Assembly (NCBI RefSeq): GCF_003019275.1 | Contig: NZ_CP027848.1 | Coordinates: 682,001-746,000, forward strand | Direction: 5' to 3' | DNA: 64,000 nucleotides | Origin: Staphylococcus muscae | GTDB lineage: Bacteria > Bacillota > Bacilli > Staphylococcales > Staphylococcaceae | In this document: piece by piece, positions 1 to 10,127 of the stretch | How positions within the stretch are numbered: the first letter of the stretch is position 1 | How the letters are laid out: each line of letters begins with the position of its first letter | Notes under the pieces: generated by a model | The model's database searches: none | Told to the model about the DNA's origin: nothing | The model's input: only the letters and a program-made list of their open reading frames with translations | Program-made: the position numbers and the translations under genes

Positions 1-168
1 ATCACTCATTATCCTAAAATTTTTCTTTCGAATGAACAAGATATTAAAAAATTAGAACGTCGTATAACACATCTCATTAACATTGCAGATAAAAATTGCA
101 TGGTATCAAATAGTTTGAAAGGCAACGTGCAGATCGATGTTATACCTCAAATTGTCCATTGTTCATAA
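1..168 (+). CDS. OsmC-family protein, C-terminal end (partial)
   Basis: An open frame runs from base 1 to a TAA at 166-168, giving 55 residues without a start, so the gene begins outside the window. The segment KNCMVSNSLKGNV near the end, with a Cys in a helix followed by a short strand, is typical of the C-terminal half of OsmC/Ohr-type hydroperoxide-detoxifying proteins. This is a family guess from a short piece; substrate is unknown. A stem-loop with a T run follows at 200-250. Confidence 0.6.
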   Translation: MTHYPKIFLSNEQDIKKLERRITHLINIADKNCMVSNSLKGNVQIDVIPQIVHCS

Positions 169-199
169 ATATCTATCACAATCCCAACAAAATTAGGTA

Positions 200-250
200 G
201 TAGGATAGAAATCTTCATACTTACAAAAGATTTCATGGTCCTACCCTTTT
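200..250 (+). terminator. Terminator-like stem-loop, short copy of a dispersed repeat
   Basis: GTAGGA and GAAATCTT pair with AAGATTTC and TCCTAC, followed by a CCCTTTTT run. The stem resembles the hairpins at 33150, 34802 and 37523, so it is probably a degenerate short copy of that staphylococcal intergenic repeat acting as terminator of the OsmC-family gene. Confidence 0.6.
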
Positions 251-349
251 TATTTTCAGTTGCACTGTCAAATTGTATGATATTATACACTGTTATTTTA
301 TCTGAAAATTTGTTAAAATGAAAAAATATACCGATTGGGAGGTAAAACT

Positions 350-1510
350 ATGTATACTCATCACTCTTTACTTTTAACACCCGGACCAACGCCCGTCCCT
401 AACAAAATACAACACGCTATGAATTTACCTATGGTTGGACATCGTTCAAGTGACTTTGAAGCCATTGCAAAACTGGCATTTTCAGGCTTAAAACGCGTTT
501 TCGGTGCATCTCATGACGTCATTATATTAACTTCTAGCGGTACGAGTGCATTAGAAGCTAGTATGCGCAATCTAATAAATCCTGACGATCATATTGTTGT
601 CATCGTATCAGGTGCGTTTGGAGCACGTTTCCAACAAATTGCAGAGGCTTATTCACATCATCTTCATGTCTTCAATGTCGAATGGGGTGAATCATTCAAT
701 ACGGAAGACGTATTAACATTCATTCAATCGATTGATCATCCAATTACTGCTGTCTTCACACAATATTGTGAGACATCTACGTCTGTACTTCATCCAGTTG
801 CCGAACTTGGACATAGTTTAAAGCAGTTTAATCCAGATATCTACTATATTGTTGATGGCGTAAGCTGTATCGGTGCTGTCGATGTAGATATGGAAAGGGA
901 TCAGATTGATGTGTTAGTTGCTGGCAGTCAAAAGGCAATGATGTTACCACCTGGACTTGCATTTGTCGCATACAATGATCGTGCTCGTACACGATTTTCT
1001 CAGACAAACAGTCCAAGCTTTTATCTGAACTTATCAAAACATCTATCATCGCTGGAAGCAAGTACAACGCCCTATACACCGAATGTCCCAGCCTTTCGTG
1101 GCGTTGTGCAATATAGCCAAATGATCAAAGAAGAAGGATTCCAACATGTAGTCAAGCGTCATAATGTGATACGTGATGCGTTAAGAAAGGCACTTAAATC
1201 ACTGTCTCTAGATTTGCTCGTCAATGATGATGCTGCCTCACCCACTGTAACTGCATTTGTTCCAAAAGATCATGACGAATTAGTATATATTAAAGAACAG
1301 TTAGCGAAGACATTTAACATCACAATTGCAGGCGGCCAAGGTAAATTAAAAGGGCATATATTACGTGTTGGACATATGGGTTTCATATCACCGAATGACC
1401 TATTACCTTTTGTTTCAAGTCTTGAGATGATTTTAAGTACTTATCGCAATGAAAACTATATCGGTAAAGGCACAAAAGCATTTTTGGAGGGAATTTATCA
1501 TGAATTATAA
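350..1510 (+). CDS. Class V aminotransferase (serine-pyruvate / alanine-glyoxylate type)
   Basis: A 386-residue PLP-dependent fold-type I aminotransferase. The N-terminal LLTPGPTPVP motif and the AGSQKAMMLPPG motif, which holds the PLP-binding lysine, are diagnostic of the serine-pyruvate / alanine-glyoxylate group. I chose the ATG at 350 because GGGAGG sits directly upstream; an in-frame TTG at 335 lacks a ribosome binding site. The end overlaps the start of serA by 11 bases, so the two are translationally coupled. That suggests this enzyme works with SerA in serine metabolism, possibly as a phosphoserine aminotransferase substitute, but that role is inference. Confidence 0.85.
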   Translation: MYTHHSLLLTPGPTPVPNKIQHAMNLPMVGHRSSDFEAIAKLAFSGLKRVFGASHDVIILTSSGTSALEASMRNLINPDDHIVVIVSGAFGARFQQIAEAYSHHLHVFNVEWGESFNTEDVLTFIQSIDHPITAVFTQYCETSTSVLHPVAELGHSLKQFNPDIYYIVDGVSCIGAVDVDMERDQIDVLVAGSQKAMMLPPGLAFVAYNDRARTRFSQTNSPSFYLNLSKHLSSLEASTTPYTPNVPAFRGVVQYSQMIKEEGFQHVVKRHNVIRDALRKALKSLSLDLLVNDDAASPTVTAFVPKDHDELVYIKEQLAKTFNITIAGGQGKLKGHILRVGHMGFISPNDLLPFVSSLEMILSTYRNENYIGKGTKAFLEGIYHEL

Positions 1511-3107
1511 AGTACTAGTTGCTGACCCCATCTCTGATGATGGCTTACATCAACTACATGCAGATGGTGCATTCGAAGTCGTTCATAAAACTGGATTAAC
1601 TGAAAACGAACTCATTGCATTTATTCCAGATTACGATGCTTTAATCGTACGAAGTCAAACCCAAGTAACAGCGACAGTTTTAAAAAGTGCAGATCGATTA
1701 AAAGTTGTCGCAAGGGCTGGCGTCGGCGTGGATAATATTGATATTGATACCGCAACAAAAGAAGGCATTATCGTGATCAATGCACCTGATGGCAATACCA
1801 TTTCAGCAACAGAACATTCTGTCGCTATGTTATTAAGTATGGCGAGAAATATTCCCCAAGCACATGCATCTCTCAAGCGAGGTGAATGGGATCGGAAGAC
1901 GTTCCGTGGAACAGAATTGTACCAAAAAACATTAGGCGTTATCGGAACAGGACGAATTGGTATTGGTGTAGCAAAGCGTATGCAAAGTTTTGGCATGAAT
2001 ATTCTTGCATTTGATCCGTACTTAACTGAAGCACAAGCTAACGAACTAGGATTTACACGTGCAACAGTTGAAGAAATTGCACAAGCTGCAGATTTTATTA
2101 CGGTACATACACCATTAACTGAAAAAACACGTGGCTTAATTAATGCTGACTTTTTTAACCTTGCCAAGCCTAACCTTAGAGTAATTAACGTCGCTCGTGG
2201 TGGTATCATTGATGAACAAGCGCTCATTGAAGCATTAGATAATAATAAAATTGCGGGAGCAGCATTAGATGTATTTGAAAACGAACCTGCTGTCAATACA
2301 CCTGTTACACAACATCCAAAAATTATTGTGACGCCTCATTTAGGTGCCTCAACAATTGAAGCACAAGAAAAAGTGGCGGTTTCAGTTGCTGGAGAAATTA
2401 TTGACATTTTAAAATACCAAAATGTAAAACATGCTGTGAATGCACCAAAAGTGATATTTGATCATTCAGAAGAAATCCAACCATTTGTCGACTTGGCACA
2501 ATTAACAGGGGCATTAGCCATTCAATTACTTCCCAAAGCACCACGTAAGATGCATATAACATATGGTGGTGACTTAGCACTTGATGACACAAGTTTATTA
2601 ACACGAACATTAGCACAAGGCGTTCTTCAAGAAGATATGGGAGATCACGTCAATTTAATCAACACACTCATGCTATTGAACGAACAAAATGTCTCATATA
2701 CGATTGAAAAAACAAAAGGGATTCAAGGATTTAGCAACTATATCGAAGTGGAACTTATAAATAAAGATCAACGTGCAAAGATTGGTATGACTGTTCTCAA
2801 CGGATTTGGTCCACGTATTGTGCGTATTAATGACTATGCAGTTGACTTTAAACCAGAGCACTATCAATTAATTATTCAACATACCGATCAGCCTGGTATG
2901 ATCGGTCAAACGGGTCAAATTTTAGGAGAACATGATGTTAATATCACATCAATGTATGTGGGTCGTAAACAAGTAGGTGGCCATGCGATGATGATTTTAT
3001 CCATTGATCATCCTATTGATGAAGCGGTTCATGACGCATTATTAAATATTCCTGGATTAGAAAGTGTTCAACTTGTCACATTGAAAGATGAGTCACTTAT
3101 CAATTAA
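1500..3107 (+). CDS. serA: D-3-phosphoglycerate dehydrogenase
   Basis: Catalyses the first step of the phosphorylated serine pathway, oxidising 3-phosphoglycerate with NAD. The 535-residue protein has the expected layout: an N-terminal D-2-hydroxyacid dehydrogenase catalytic domain, a Rossmann domain with GVIGTGRIGIGVAKR (about residues 143-157), the NVARGGIIDE signature, an intervening domain, and a C-terminal ACT-type domain (HTDQPGMIGQTGQ) of the kind that senses serine. The start at 1500 follows GGAGGG and overlaps the end of the upstream aminotransferase gene; the frame is open further upstream but those starts lie inside that gene. Confidence 0.95.
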   Translation: MNYKVLVADPISDDGLHQLHADGAFEVVHKTGLTENELIAFIPDYDALIVRSQTQVTATVLKSADRLKVVARAGVGVDNIDIDTATKEGIIVINAPDGNTISATEHSVAMLLSMARNIPQAHASLKRGEWDRKTFRGTELYQKTLGVIGTGRIGIGVAKRMQSFGMNILAFDPYLTEAQANELGFTRATVEEIAQAADFITVHTPLTEKTRGLINADFFNLAKPNLRVINVARGGIIDEQALIEALDNNKIAGAALDVFENEPAVNTPVTQHPKIIVTPHLGASTIEAQEKVAVSVAGEIIDILKYQNVKHAVNAPKVIFDHSEEIQPFVDLAQLTGALAIQLLPKAPRKMHITYGGDLALDDTSLLTRTLAQGVLQEDMGDHVNLINTLMLLNEQNVSYTIEKTKGIQGFSNYIEVELINKDQRAKIGMTVLNGFGPRIVRINDYAVDFKPEHYQLIIQHTDQPGMIGQTGQILGEHDVNITSMYVGRKQVGGHAMMILSIDHPIDEAVHDALLNIPGLESVQLVTLKDESLIN

Positions 3108-3110
3108 TAT

Positions 3111-3150
3111 AAGCCCAGAGATTGGAGAATATCCTCCAATCTCTGGGCTT
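3111..3150. terminator. Bidirectional terminator between serA and the HAD gene
   Basis: AAGCCCAGAGATTGGAG pairs perfectly with CTCCAATCTCTGGGCTT across a short AATAT loop. It sits between two convergent genes and can serve both. Confidence 0.85.
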
Positions 3151-3159
3151 ATACAATGT

Positions 3160-4284
3160 TTATAATAAATATTGACGAACTTCTAAGACATGATTCACTA
3201 ATTCATCTGCGCCTTTTGCATCGAGCTCTTCTGCTGCTTCAGTCCCTTTTAAACCTGTTAATGTCCCAATAAATCGTGCATTGACTTTTTGTGCACTTAA
3301 TAAGTCAGCCAATGAATCTCCAACAATCGTCACTTCATAATGATTTAAACGATTTACCTGATTCGTTGCATAATCATGGTATTTTGAAGTGTCATTTCCA
3401 TCATATGTCGCAACATAGCTAAATGGATTCGGCTTACCGAGTGGCTTTAATTCAGGATATTGTTTTTCTGCTTGAATCACTTCACTTGCCGTTACAATGT
3501 GGGAATCATCAAAATATGACAACAAGCCCAATGCTTCAAAAGGTATCAATGTTTCAACACGTGTGCGCCCTGTGGCAATGGCAATTAAATAGCCAGCTTC
3601 TTTAAGATCTTGCAGTAAACTACGAATACCATCAATCGGTGCTAAAACTACCTCGTCATATATATATCCCTTTTTGTAATTCGTCTTAGCCTTCTTTTTC
3701 TCTACTTCTTCATATAGTTTAGTACCTAAATACCATTCTTGATATAACTCTTGTGCCAGTTGCCATAATGGACTATTAATATCAAATAATGCTACTTTAT
3801 CCGTTTTTAAAACATTCGTTGCATACGCCTTTAAACCTTCATAAATCTGTTCCTTACCTTCCGTAAGATGATTCAAAAAGTCTAAAGGCAAGGCATAATC
3901 AATATGACTCGATTTAATGTGTGATTGTAATGTTTTTATAGATGTTTCGGAGAACGCTGCCTCATCTAAAAATGATAATTTCTCAGTATGTGGTAACGAC
4001 TTTAACAAGTCGATTAAGTGGACTGAAAATACAATGAATAACATATCCCAGTTAGAGTTGATACCTAAAGATTTTAGACGATGTAAAATTAAATCATTTT
4101 CAAAAAGCTCATTACGAATCGTCATAATTTCAGATTCGGTTAAAGCATCAAGAGCGATTCCATCTTTAAGATTCAAATAAGCTTTATCATACAATAATTC
4201 ATAAACAGTTAGTGCTGATACATCAAAACATCTTGATTCATCTAAAAACACACCATCTACATCAAATAATACTGCTTTTGTCAT
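3160..4284 (-). CDS. HAD-family hydrolase
   Basis: A 374-residue haloacid dehalogenase-type phosphatase of unknown substrate. Motif I is LFDVDGVFLDES at residues 6-17 with both catalytic aspartates. Motif II lies in IAIATGRTRVETL, and the last motif in EVTIVGDSLADLLSAQ. The long insertion between motif I and motif II (about 200 residues, mostly helical) makes it larger than ordinary phosphoglycolate-phosphatase relatives, as in the gene at this position in S. aureus. It is monocistronic and convergent with serA. Confidence 0.8.
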   Translation of the reverse strand: MTKAVLFDVDGVFLDESRCFDVSALTVYELLYDKAYLNLKDGIALDALTESEIMTIRNELFENDLILHRLKSLGINSNWDMLFIVFSVHLIDLLKSLPHTEKLSFLDEAAFSETSIKTLQSHIKSSHIDYALPLDFLNHLTEGKEQIYEGLKAYATNVLKTDKVALFDINSPLWQLAQELYQEWYLGTKLYEEVEKKKAKTNYKKGYIYDEVVLAPIDGIRSLLQDLKEAGYLIAIATGRTRVETLIPFEALGLLSYFDDSHIVTASEVIQAEKQYPELKPLGKPNPFSYVATYDGNDTSKYHDYATNQVNRLNHYEVTIVGDSLADLLSAQKVNARFIGTLTGLKGTEAAEELDAKGADELVNHVLEVRQYLL

Positions 4285-4370
4285 AACTGATCCCTCTTCC
4301 CGAATATTCAGATAATGATATTATATCACGGACATGACTTTACACCAAATCTCCTATTACAATTTTTAAA

Positions 4371-4410
4371 AATAGCGCAAATCTATCGAAAGCCCGTGAT
4401 TTACGCTATT
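4371..4410 (-). terminator. Terminator-like stem-loop after the acyltransferase gene
   Basis: AATAGCG and CAAATC pair with GATTT and CGCTATT. On the minus strand it ends in TATTTTTAA, which fits termination of the gene ending at 4423. Confidence 0.6.
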
Positions 4411-4422
4411 ATGATTAACACA

Positions 4423-5040
4423 TTATTTTGTTTTGACATATTCATTGAGTTCTTGTTGCAATTGTTTAGTTCGTTCACCAATTAAGTTCGTGAGATATTC
4501 AACTTTTTCTTGTCGCTTCATACCTTCTGGGAACGTTGTAGTATCAATAGGTGCTCCAAACTTAATATAAGCCTTGCCTGTCAACATACCAATAAGTTTT
4601 GTAGGACCTACGTAGGCAGCAGGTAAAATCGGTTTCTTTGCTAACATTGCAATCGTTGCAGCACCACGTTTAAGTGGGACTTCTTCTGTCGTTCTATGAC
4701 CCGATGGAAAAATACCAACTGTTTTGTTTGAGTTTAATAACTTAACCGGAATTTTTAATGTACTCGGCCCCGGATTTTCACGATTTACTGGAAAGGCATT
4801 TAATGCCGATAAAAACTTACCAAAAAGCTTATTTTCAAACAACTCTTGTTTCGCCATAAAGTGAATTTGATTTGGTAATAATGCTACTCCTAACAATACA
4901 ATTTCATTATAACTTTCATGATTGCATGTCACGAGATACTCATTGTTATCTGGTTCATTGTCTTTTCCGAGAACTTCTAAATTTTTTAATCTTTTGGCCA
5001 CAATAAATTCTAATACTGTTCCAATTAATTTGTAGAGCAT
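4423..5040 (-). CDS. Lysophospholipid acyltransferase-family protein (PlsC-like, divergent motifs)
   Basis: A 205-residue membrane-associated protein with the PlsC / 1-acylglycerol-3-phosphate acyltransferase fold: CNHESYNE around residues 39-46, FPVNREN around 83-89, FPSGHRT at 111-117 and a final VGPTKLIG block. The two catalytic motifs differ from the family norm. The HX4D dyad reads His41 with Glu46, and the usual FPEGTR block reads FPSGHR. The fold assignment is firm, but whether it acylates glycerophospholipids or another acceptor is open. It is divergent from htrA, with about 150 bases between them. Confidence 0.75.
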   Translation of the reverse strand: MLYKLIGTVLEFIVAKRLKNLEVLGKDNEPDNNEYLVTCNHESYNEIVLLGVALLPNQIHFMAKQELFENKLFGKFLSALNAFPVNRENPGPSTLKIPVKLLNSNKTVGIFPSGHRTTEEVPLKRGAATIAMLAKKPILPAAYVGPTKLIGMLTGKAYIKFGAPIDTTTFPEGMKRQEKVEYLTNLIGERTKQLQQELNEYVKTK

Positions 5041-5194
5041 TTTGGCACCTCTTTATTTATTAAAATTAGCTCTTTAGATTTTATCACTTCCTTTTCATTT
5101 CAACAAGCATTCAATAGATACAACTCTAGACCGATACCGTGTGACTAGAAATATCGTGTAAAAAAAAGCATAATATAAGGAAAGGAGGCATACT

Positions 5195-6406
5195 ATGAAT
5201 TCAAATGATTTTAATCCTACTTCCCAAAGGCAACAAAATGATACGCCACCCCCTTCTTCAAAAAAGAGTGGATGGTTACGTACAATTATAATTGCTCTTA
5301 TAGCAGGGCTTATCGGTGGTAGCATTGCATTCTTCGCTATCAGTGGTATTTCAAACTTTACATCATCAGGTAACCACTCTGGTGCGAATGTCAATGTTGC
5401 CGAAAATGAAAAAGGCGGCAATGTATTGGATCAAAAATCGAAATCATATCCATCAATCAATGCCATGATTAAAGACAAATCCCCTTCAATTGTAGGAGTA
5501 GTTAATGAACAAAAAGCTGAAAACATAGAAGATCTACTTCGAGGCAAGTCAACAGATGCACAACCTTCTGGCATTGGTTCAGGTGTCATCTATCAACGTA
5601 ATAAAAAAGAAGCTTTTATTGTTACGAATAACCATGTTATTGACGGTGCATCTTCTATTAAAGTGCAACTACATAACTCTAAACAAGTAAACGCTGAACT
5701 AGTTGGCACAGACCCACTGACAGATATCGCTGTTCTAAAAATTAAAAATCGAAATGATATTAAAGCCATTGATTTTGCCGATTCATCAAAAGTAAAAACA
5801 GGTGATAGTGTCTTTGCGATGGGTAATCCACTCGGCTTAGAATTTGCGAATACGGTCACTTCTGGTATCATTTCAGCGAGTGAACGTACCATCGATGCTG
5901 AAACTCCAGCAGGTACAAATAAAGTGACAGTACTCCAAACAGATGCAGCTATTAATCCCGGTAATTCAGGTGGCGCATTGGTCGATGTTAATGGAAACTT
6001 AGTTGGCATTAACTCTATGAAAATCTCTGCCCCGCATGTTGAAGGTATCGGTTTTGCAATTCCAAGTAACGAAGTCAAATTAGTCATCGAACAACTCGTC
6101 AAGCATGGTGAAGTGAAGCGCCCATCAATTGGTATTGGTATGATCAATGTTACAGATATTCCAGCATCATATCAAAAACAACTTCACACTGACAGCGGCG
6201 TTTATGTTGCAGAAGTTCAACGCAGTCAAAGCGGGTTGAAACGTGGTGATATCATCACTAAAATCGATGATCAGAAAGTTGAAAACGATTCTGATTTACG
6301 CTCGTATTTATACAAAAATAAACAACCGGGAGATTCTGTTAAATTTACAGTTATACGTAATGGACAATCCGAAAACGTAAATGTAACATTAGTTGAGTCT
6401 CAATAA
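5195..6406 (+). CDS. htrA: HtrA/DegP-like membrane-anchored serine protease
   Basis: A quality-control protease of the cell surface. The 403 residues show a polar cytoplasmic N-terminus, one transmembrane helix at about 28-50, a trypsin-like protease domain and one C-terminal PDZ domain (about 310-395). The catalytic triad is visible: His147 in TNNHVID, Asp177 in LTDIAVL and Ser258 in NPGNSGGAL. The start ATG is preceded by AAAGGAGG. Length and single PDZ domain fit staphylococcal HtrA1-type proteins. The gene is monocistronic and ends at a strong terminator. Confidence 0.9.
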   Translation: MNSNDFNPTSQRQQNDTPPPSSKKSGWLRTIIIALIAGLIGGSIAFFAISGISNFTSSGNHSGANVNVAENEKGGNVLDQKSKSYPSINAMIKDKSPSIVGVVNEQKAENIEDLLRGKSTDAQPSGIGSGVIYQRNKKEAFIVTNNHVIDGASSIKVQLHNSKQVNAELVGTDPLTDIAVLKIKNRNDIKAIDFADSSKVKTGDSVFAMGNPLGLEFANTVTSGIISASERTIDAETPAGTNKVTVLQTDAAINPGNSGGALVDVNGNLVGINSMKISAPHVEGIGFAIPSNEVKLVIEQLVKHGEVKRPSIGIGMINVTDIPASYQKQLHTDSGVYVAEVQRSQSGLKRGDIITKIDDQKVENDSDLRSYLYKNKQPGDSVKFTVIRNGQSENVNVTLVESQ

Positions 6407-6413
6407 TTAGATA

Positions 6414-6456
6414 AAACCATTGAAATGTTATTTCTGGCATTTCAATGGTTTTTTTC
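6414..6456 (+). terminator. Rho-independent terminator of htrA
   Basis: AAACCATTGAAATG pairs with CATTTCAATGGTTT, followed directly by a T run. Confidence 0.9.
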
Positions 6457-6637
6457 AATAAACTAATGAAGATTGATGAAACCTTCTATACATATTTCAC
6501 AAAGTTGATATATCATTTCTCATTAATATCGCTGCATAGTTATGTCTTTTAGAAAAAACTTCAATACTTCTATAATCGAAAAATAGTGAAAATAACTGCT
6601 GAATTATTAAAAAGGATAAGGTACAATAATGCTAGAG
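6457..6637 (+). promoter_or_regulatory. Putative CRISPR leader
   Basis: AT-rich sequence between the htrA terminator and the first repeat. The degenerate repeat lies at the opposite (high-coordinate) end, which places the leader and promoter here and transcription on the plus strand. I do not see a strong consensus promoter. Confidence 0.5.
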
Positions 6638-7068
6638 GTTTTAGTACTCTGTAATTTTAGGTATAAGTGAAACAAAAAAATTAAAAGATTACTAGACAGT
6701 GATGTTTTAGTACTCTGTAATTTTAGGTATAAGTGAAACCATTAACAGTTTGTCGTGAATTAACACTTAGTTTTAGTACTCTGTAATTTTAGGTATAAGT
6801 GAAACTTTACGCCGCCACGCCCTTACGCTAAGTTGTTTTAGTACTCTGTAATTTTAGGTATAAGTGAAACAAAAAGAAAAAAACCGCTTGGGAAAGACGA
6901 GTTTTAGTACTCTGTAATTTTAGGTATAAGTGAAACTCACGCACTCTTGCCCCATATAGTTTTGCAGTTTTAGTACTCTGTAATTTTAGGTATAAGTGAA
7001 ACTTCCATTTTTGGGGCGAAGCCGGGGGTGCAGTTTTAGTACTCTGTAATTCCGGGTGTAAATTAGCC
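6638..7068 (+). CRISPR. CRISPR array, 7 repeats and 6 spacers, type II (SaCas9-like repeat), no cas genes nearby
   Basis: Repeats of 36 bases begin at 6638, 6704, 6770, 6835, 6901, 6967 and 7033. The first six are identical; the seventh keeps the first 19 bases and then diverges, as is usual for the trailer-end repeat. Spacers are 30, 30, 29, 30, 30 and 30 bases. The repeat starts GTTTTAGTACTCTG, which is the repeat-derived part of the S. aureus Cas9 guide RNA, so this is a type II array read on the plus strand. No cas9, cas1, cas2 or csn2 gene is in this window: the neighbours are htrA and tyrS. I saw no anti-repeat (tracrRNA) nearby. Confidence 0.97.
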
Positions 7069-7281
7069 GGAAATTGTTGCTTTTGAATACTTTATAATAG
7101 GTGTACCTGTCGTTTTTTTAAGTTCTTTCATTTTAAAATTCAATAATCTTTTCTAAATTCTTATTGTAGATACATATAAAAGTATAAGAATCAATAACTA
7201 TCACGATTAATAATTTAAACTCTTCCCTATATTCTAGAGACTGTTACAATTCTCACTCCTACTTCTCATTTCTATATAACT
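7069..7281. other. Intergenic sequence after the CRISPR array
   Basis: AT-rich, about 210 bases between the last repeat and the tyrS terminator. I see no open reading frame, no tracrRNA-like anti-repeat and no convincing hairpin here. Confidence 0.6.
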
Positions 7282-7327
7282 AAAAAAGCCAGTGATGACT
7301 CAATTAGAATACATCACTGACTTTTTC
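7282..7327 (-). terminator. Terminator of tyrS
   Basis: AAAAAGCCAGTGATG pairs with CATCACTGACTTTTT around a 14-base loop. On the minus strand it ends in a T run. Confidence 0.85.
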
Positions 7328-7330
7328 GTT

Positions 7331-8614
<1,284 letters not shown>

Positions 8615-8621
8615 TTAAGCA

Positions 8622-8840
8622 TAAAAAAACACCACTCACGTTAAACGTAAGGGCGCAAATGACTGTGCACGGTACCACCATACTTGGATCTCGTACGATG
8701 ATACGTTCATCGTCAAACGCTGAAACATGTCAATGAGGTGTATTCACACATCGGTATACGTTAGTTTTCACCAACCACTAACTCTCTACAATGCATACCC
8801 AATCGTTACTTGTCCTCTGCTTCAAATAAATATATATTTA
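8622..8840 (-). promoter_or_regulatory. T-box leader of tyrS (tRNA-Tyr sensing)
   Basis: On the minus strand the leader shows the stem I segment AGAGAGTTAGTGGTTGG, a specifier region CGTATACCGA offering UAU/UAC tyrosine codons (8751-8760), and the T-box core TGGTGGTACCGTGCA (8666-8680). It is followed by a terminator hairpin ending in seven T (about 8622-8655). Uncharged tRNA-Tyr should stabilise the antiterminator. Confidence 0.93.
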
Positions 8841-8946
8841 AAAATCATTATATATGAATTGTAACGTATGTCAATGAAAATATCTAGCATAAGATGAGTA
8901 TTCAAAATTATGTGCTATAATATGGGAAATTGGAGGTGCACACGTG

Positions 8947-9840
8947 ATGAAAGAAATATATCAAACTGACAATAAACTATCACATATTCTTAAAAAATTT
9001 GATCTTTTTTGCAGATTTGTGAAACGATTATTTTTTTCATTTGTTGCACTCTTTCTTTTAGTTTTATTTCTATTATTAGGAATTGCAATTGGTTACTTTA
9101 CAAGCTTAGTGTCAGAATCTCGTGCTTTAAATGATACTTCTCTTATTCAACAAGTGACGGATTTACCGGAAATGGAACCTATTACTTCTCCTAAAACAGA
9201 TATGATTGCTTTATATGATGCGCCTGAGCCGGTACTTATTGCAGGACCTCATGAAGTATCGCCGTTTGTAACATCCGCTTTAGTTGCTGCTGAAGATGAT
9301 CAGTTCTATATACATAATGGAATATTACCAAAAGCAGTTATTCGTGCGATATATCAAGATATCTTCCAACACCAATTTGCAACGGGAGGCAGTACCATAA
9401 CGCAACAATTAATTAAAAATCAAGTACTGTCAAATGAACGCACATATGATCGAAAGGCTAAAGAAATAATGTATGCATTGCGAATTGAAAAATTAATGAC
9501 TAAAGATGAAATATTATTTACTTATTTAAATCGCGTGCCATTCGGATTAGATACAAATGGTCAACATATTACAGGTATTACCTCTGCATCGTATGGTATT
9601 TTTGGAAAACCGCCACGTTCACTCAATTTAGCAGAGTCTGCTTATCTGACAGGATTGTTACAAAGTCCTTATTACTATACGCCGTTTGATTTGAAGGGTA
9701 ATATCCGCCCTGATAAAGAACTAATGCCTTCTATTAATAGACAACGATATGTATTAAAACGTATGCGAATTGAACAAATGATCACGGATGATGAATATCA
9801 ACAAGCATTAAATTATGATATTCGAAGTCATCTCTCATAA
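8947..9840 (+). CDS. Monofunctional peptidoglycan glycosyltransferase (GT51, SgtA/Mgt type)
   Basis: Polymerises lipid II into glycan strands without a transpeptidase domain. The 297 residues contain one transmembrane helix (about 28-52) and then the GT51 motifs in order: AAEDDQFYIHNG with the catalytic Glu, GGSTITQQLIKN, RKAKEIMYALRIEK and ILFTYLNRVPFG. ATG 8947 lies eight bases after GGAGGTG; a GTG immediately before it is also possible. S. aureus has two such enzymes (SgtA and SgtB/Mgt), and the position beside tyrS suggests the SgtA counterpart, though I did not fix that. Confidence 0.9.
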   Translation: MKEIYQTDNKLSHILKKFDLFCRFVKRLFFSFVALFLLVLFLLLGIAIGYFTSLVSESRALNDTSLIQQVTDLPEMEPITSPKTDMIALYDAPEPVLIAGPHEVSPFVTSALVAAEDDQFYIHNGILPKAVIRAIYQDIFQHQFATGGSTITQQLIKNQVLSNERTYDRKAKEIMYALRIEKLMTKDEILFTYLNRVPFGLDTNGQHITGITSASYGIFGKPPRSLNLAESAYLTGLLQSPYYYTPFDLKGNIRPDKELMPSINRQRYVLKRMRIEQMITDDEYQQALNYDIRSHLS

Positions 9841-9917
9841 TAAAAAAGGGGCGGTACACCATCCCTTTATACTTATATATTAGCTCATCAATAATCTGAT
9901 AATAGTTGTGACTATAA

Positions 9918-10127
9918 AGATGGAAGAAACTCAAAACGAAATACAAGATGTTACGTCAGTATGGTCTTTACCATAGAAGTGCGATGAAAGTCGCACAGTC
10001 TCGCAAGAAATACTGGCGGTTATCGAATATGCAAGAGGTTCATCGTGCACTTACAATAAAACAACTCTACAAGTGGGGGCTGATACCATTAGCCCAGCTT
10101 GCAGAGTTGGCTTATGCAAGATATTGA
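9918..10127 (+). pseudogene. Group II intron reverse transcriptase/maturase, C-terminal remnant
   Basis: An open frame of about 69 codons ends in TGA at 10125-10127; a stop at 9915 and no start precede it. The residues SRKKYWRLSN and the surrounding basic segment match the maturase (domain X) end of bacterial group II intron proteins. It is directly followed by intron domains V and VI. Everything upstream (reverse transcriptase domains and intron 5' end) is missing, so this is a 5'-truncated relic. Confidence 0.8.

Noticed and set aside
1655..2296. Long minus-strand open frame inside serA
   Set aside because: It lies wholly antisense to an intact, well-recognised gene and has no family resemblance or ribosome binding site.
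5593..6147. Minus-strand open frame inside htrA
   Set aside because: Antisense to the protease domain; residues look like reverse-frame composition.
7069..7281. Search for a tracrRNA anti-repeat next to the CRISPR array
   Set aside because: No sequence complementary to the repeat was seen on either side, including the leader.
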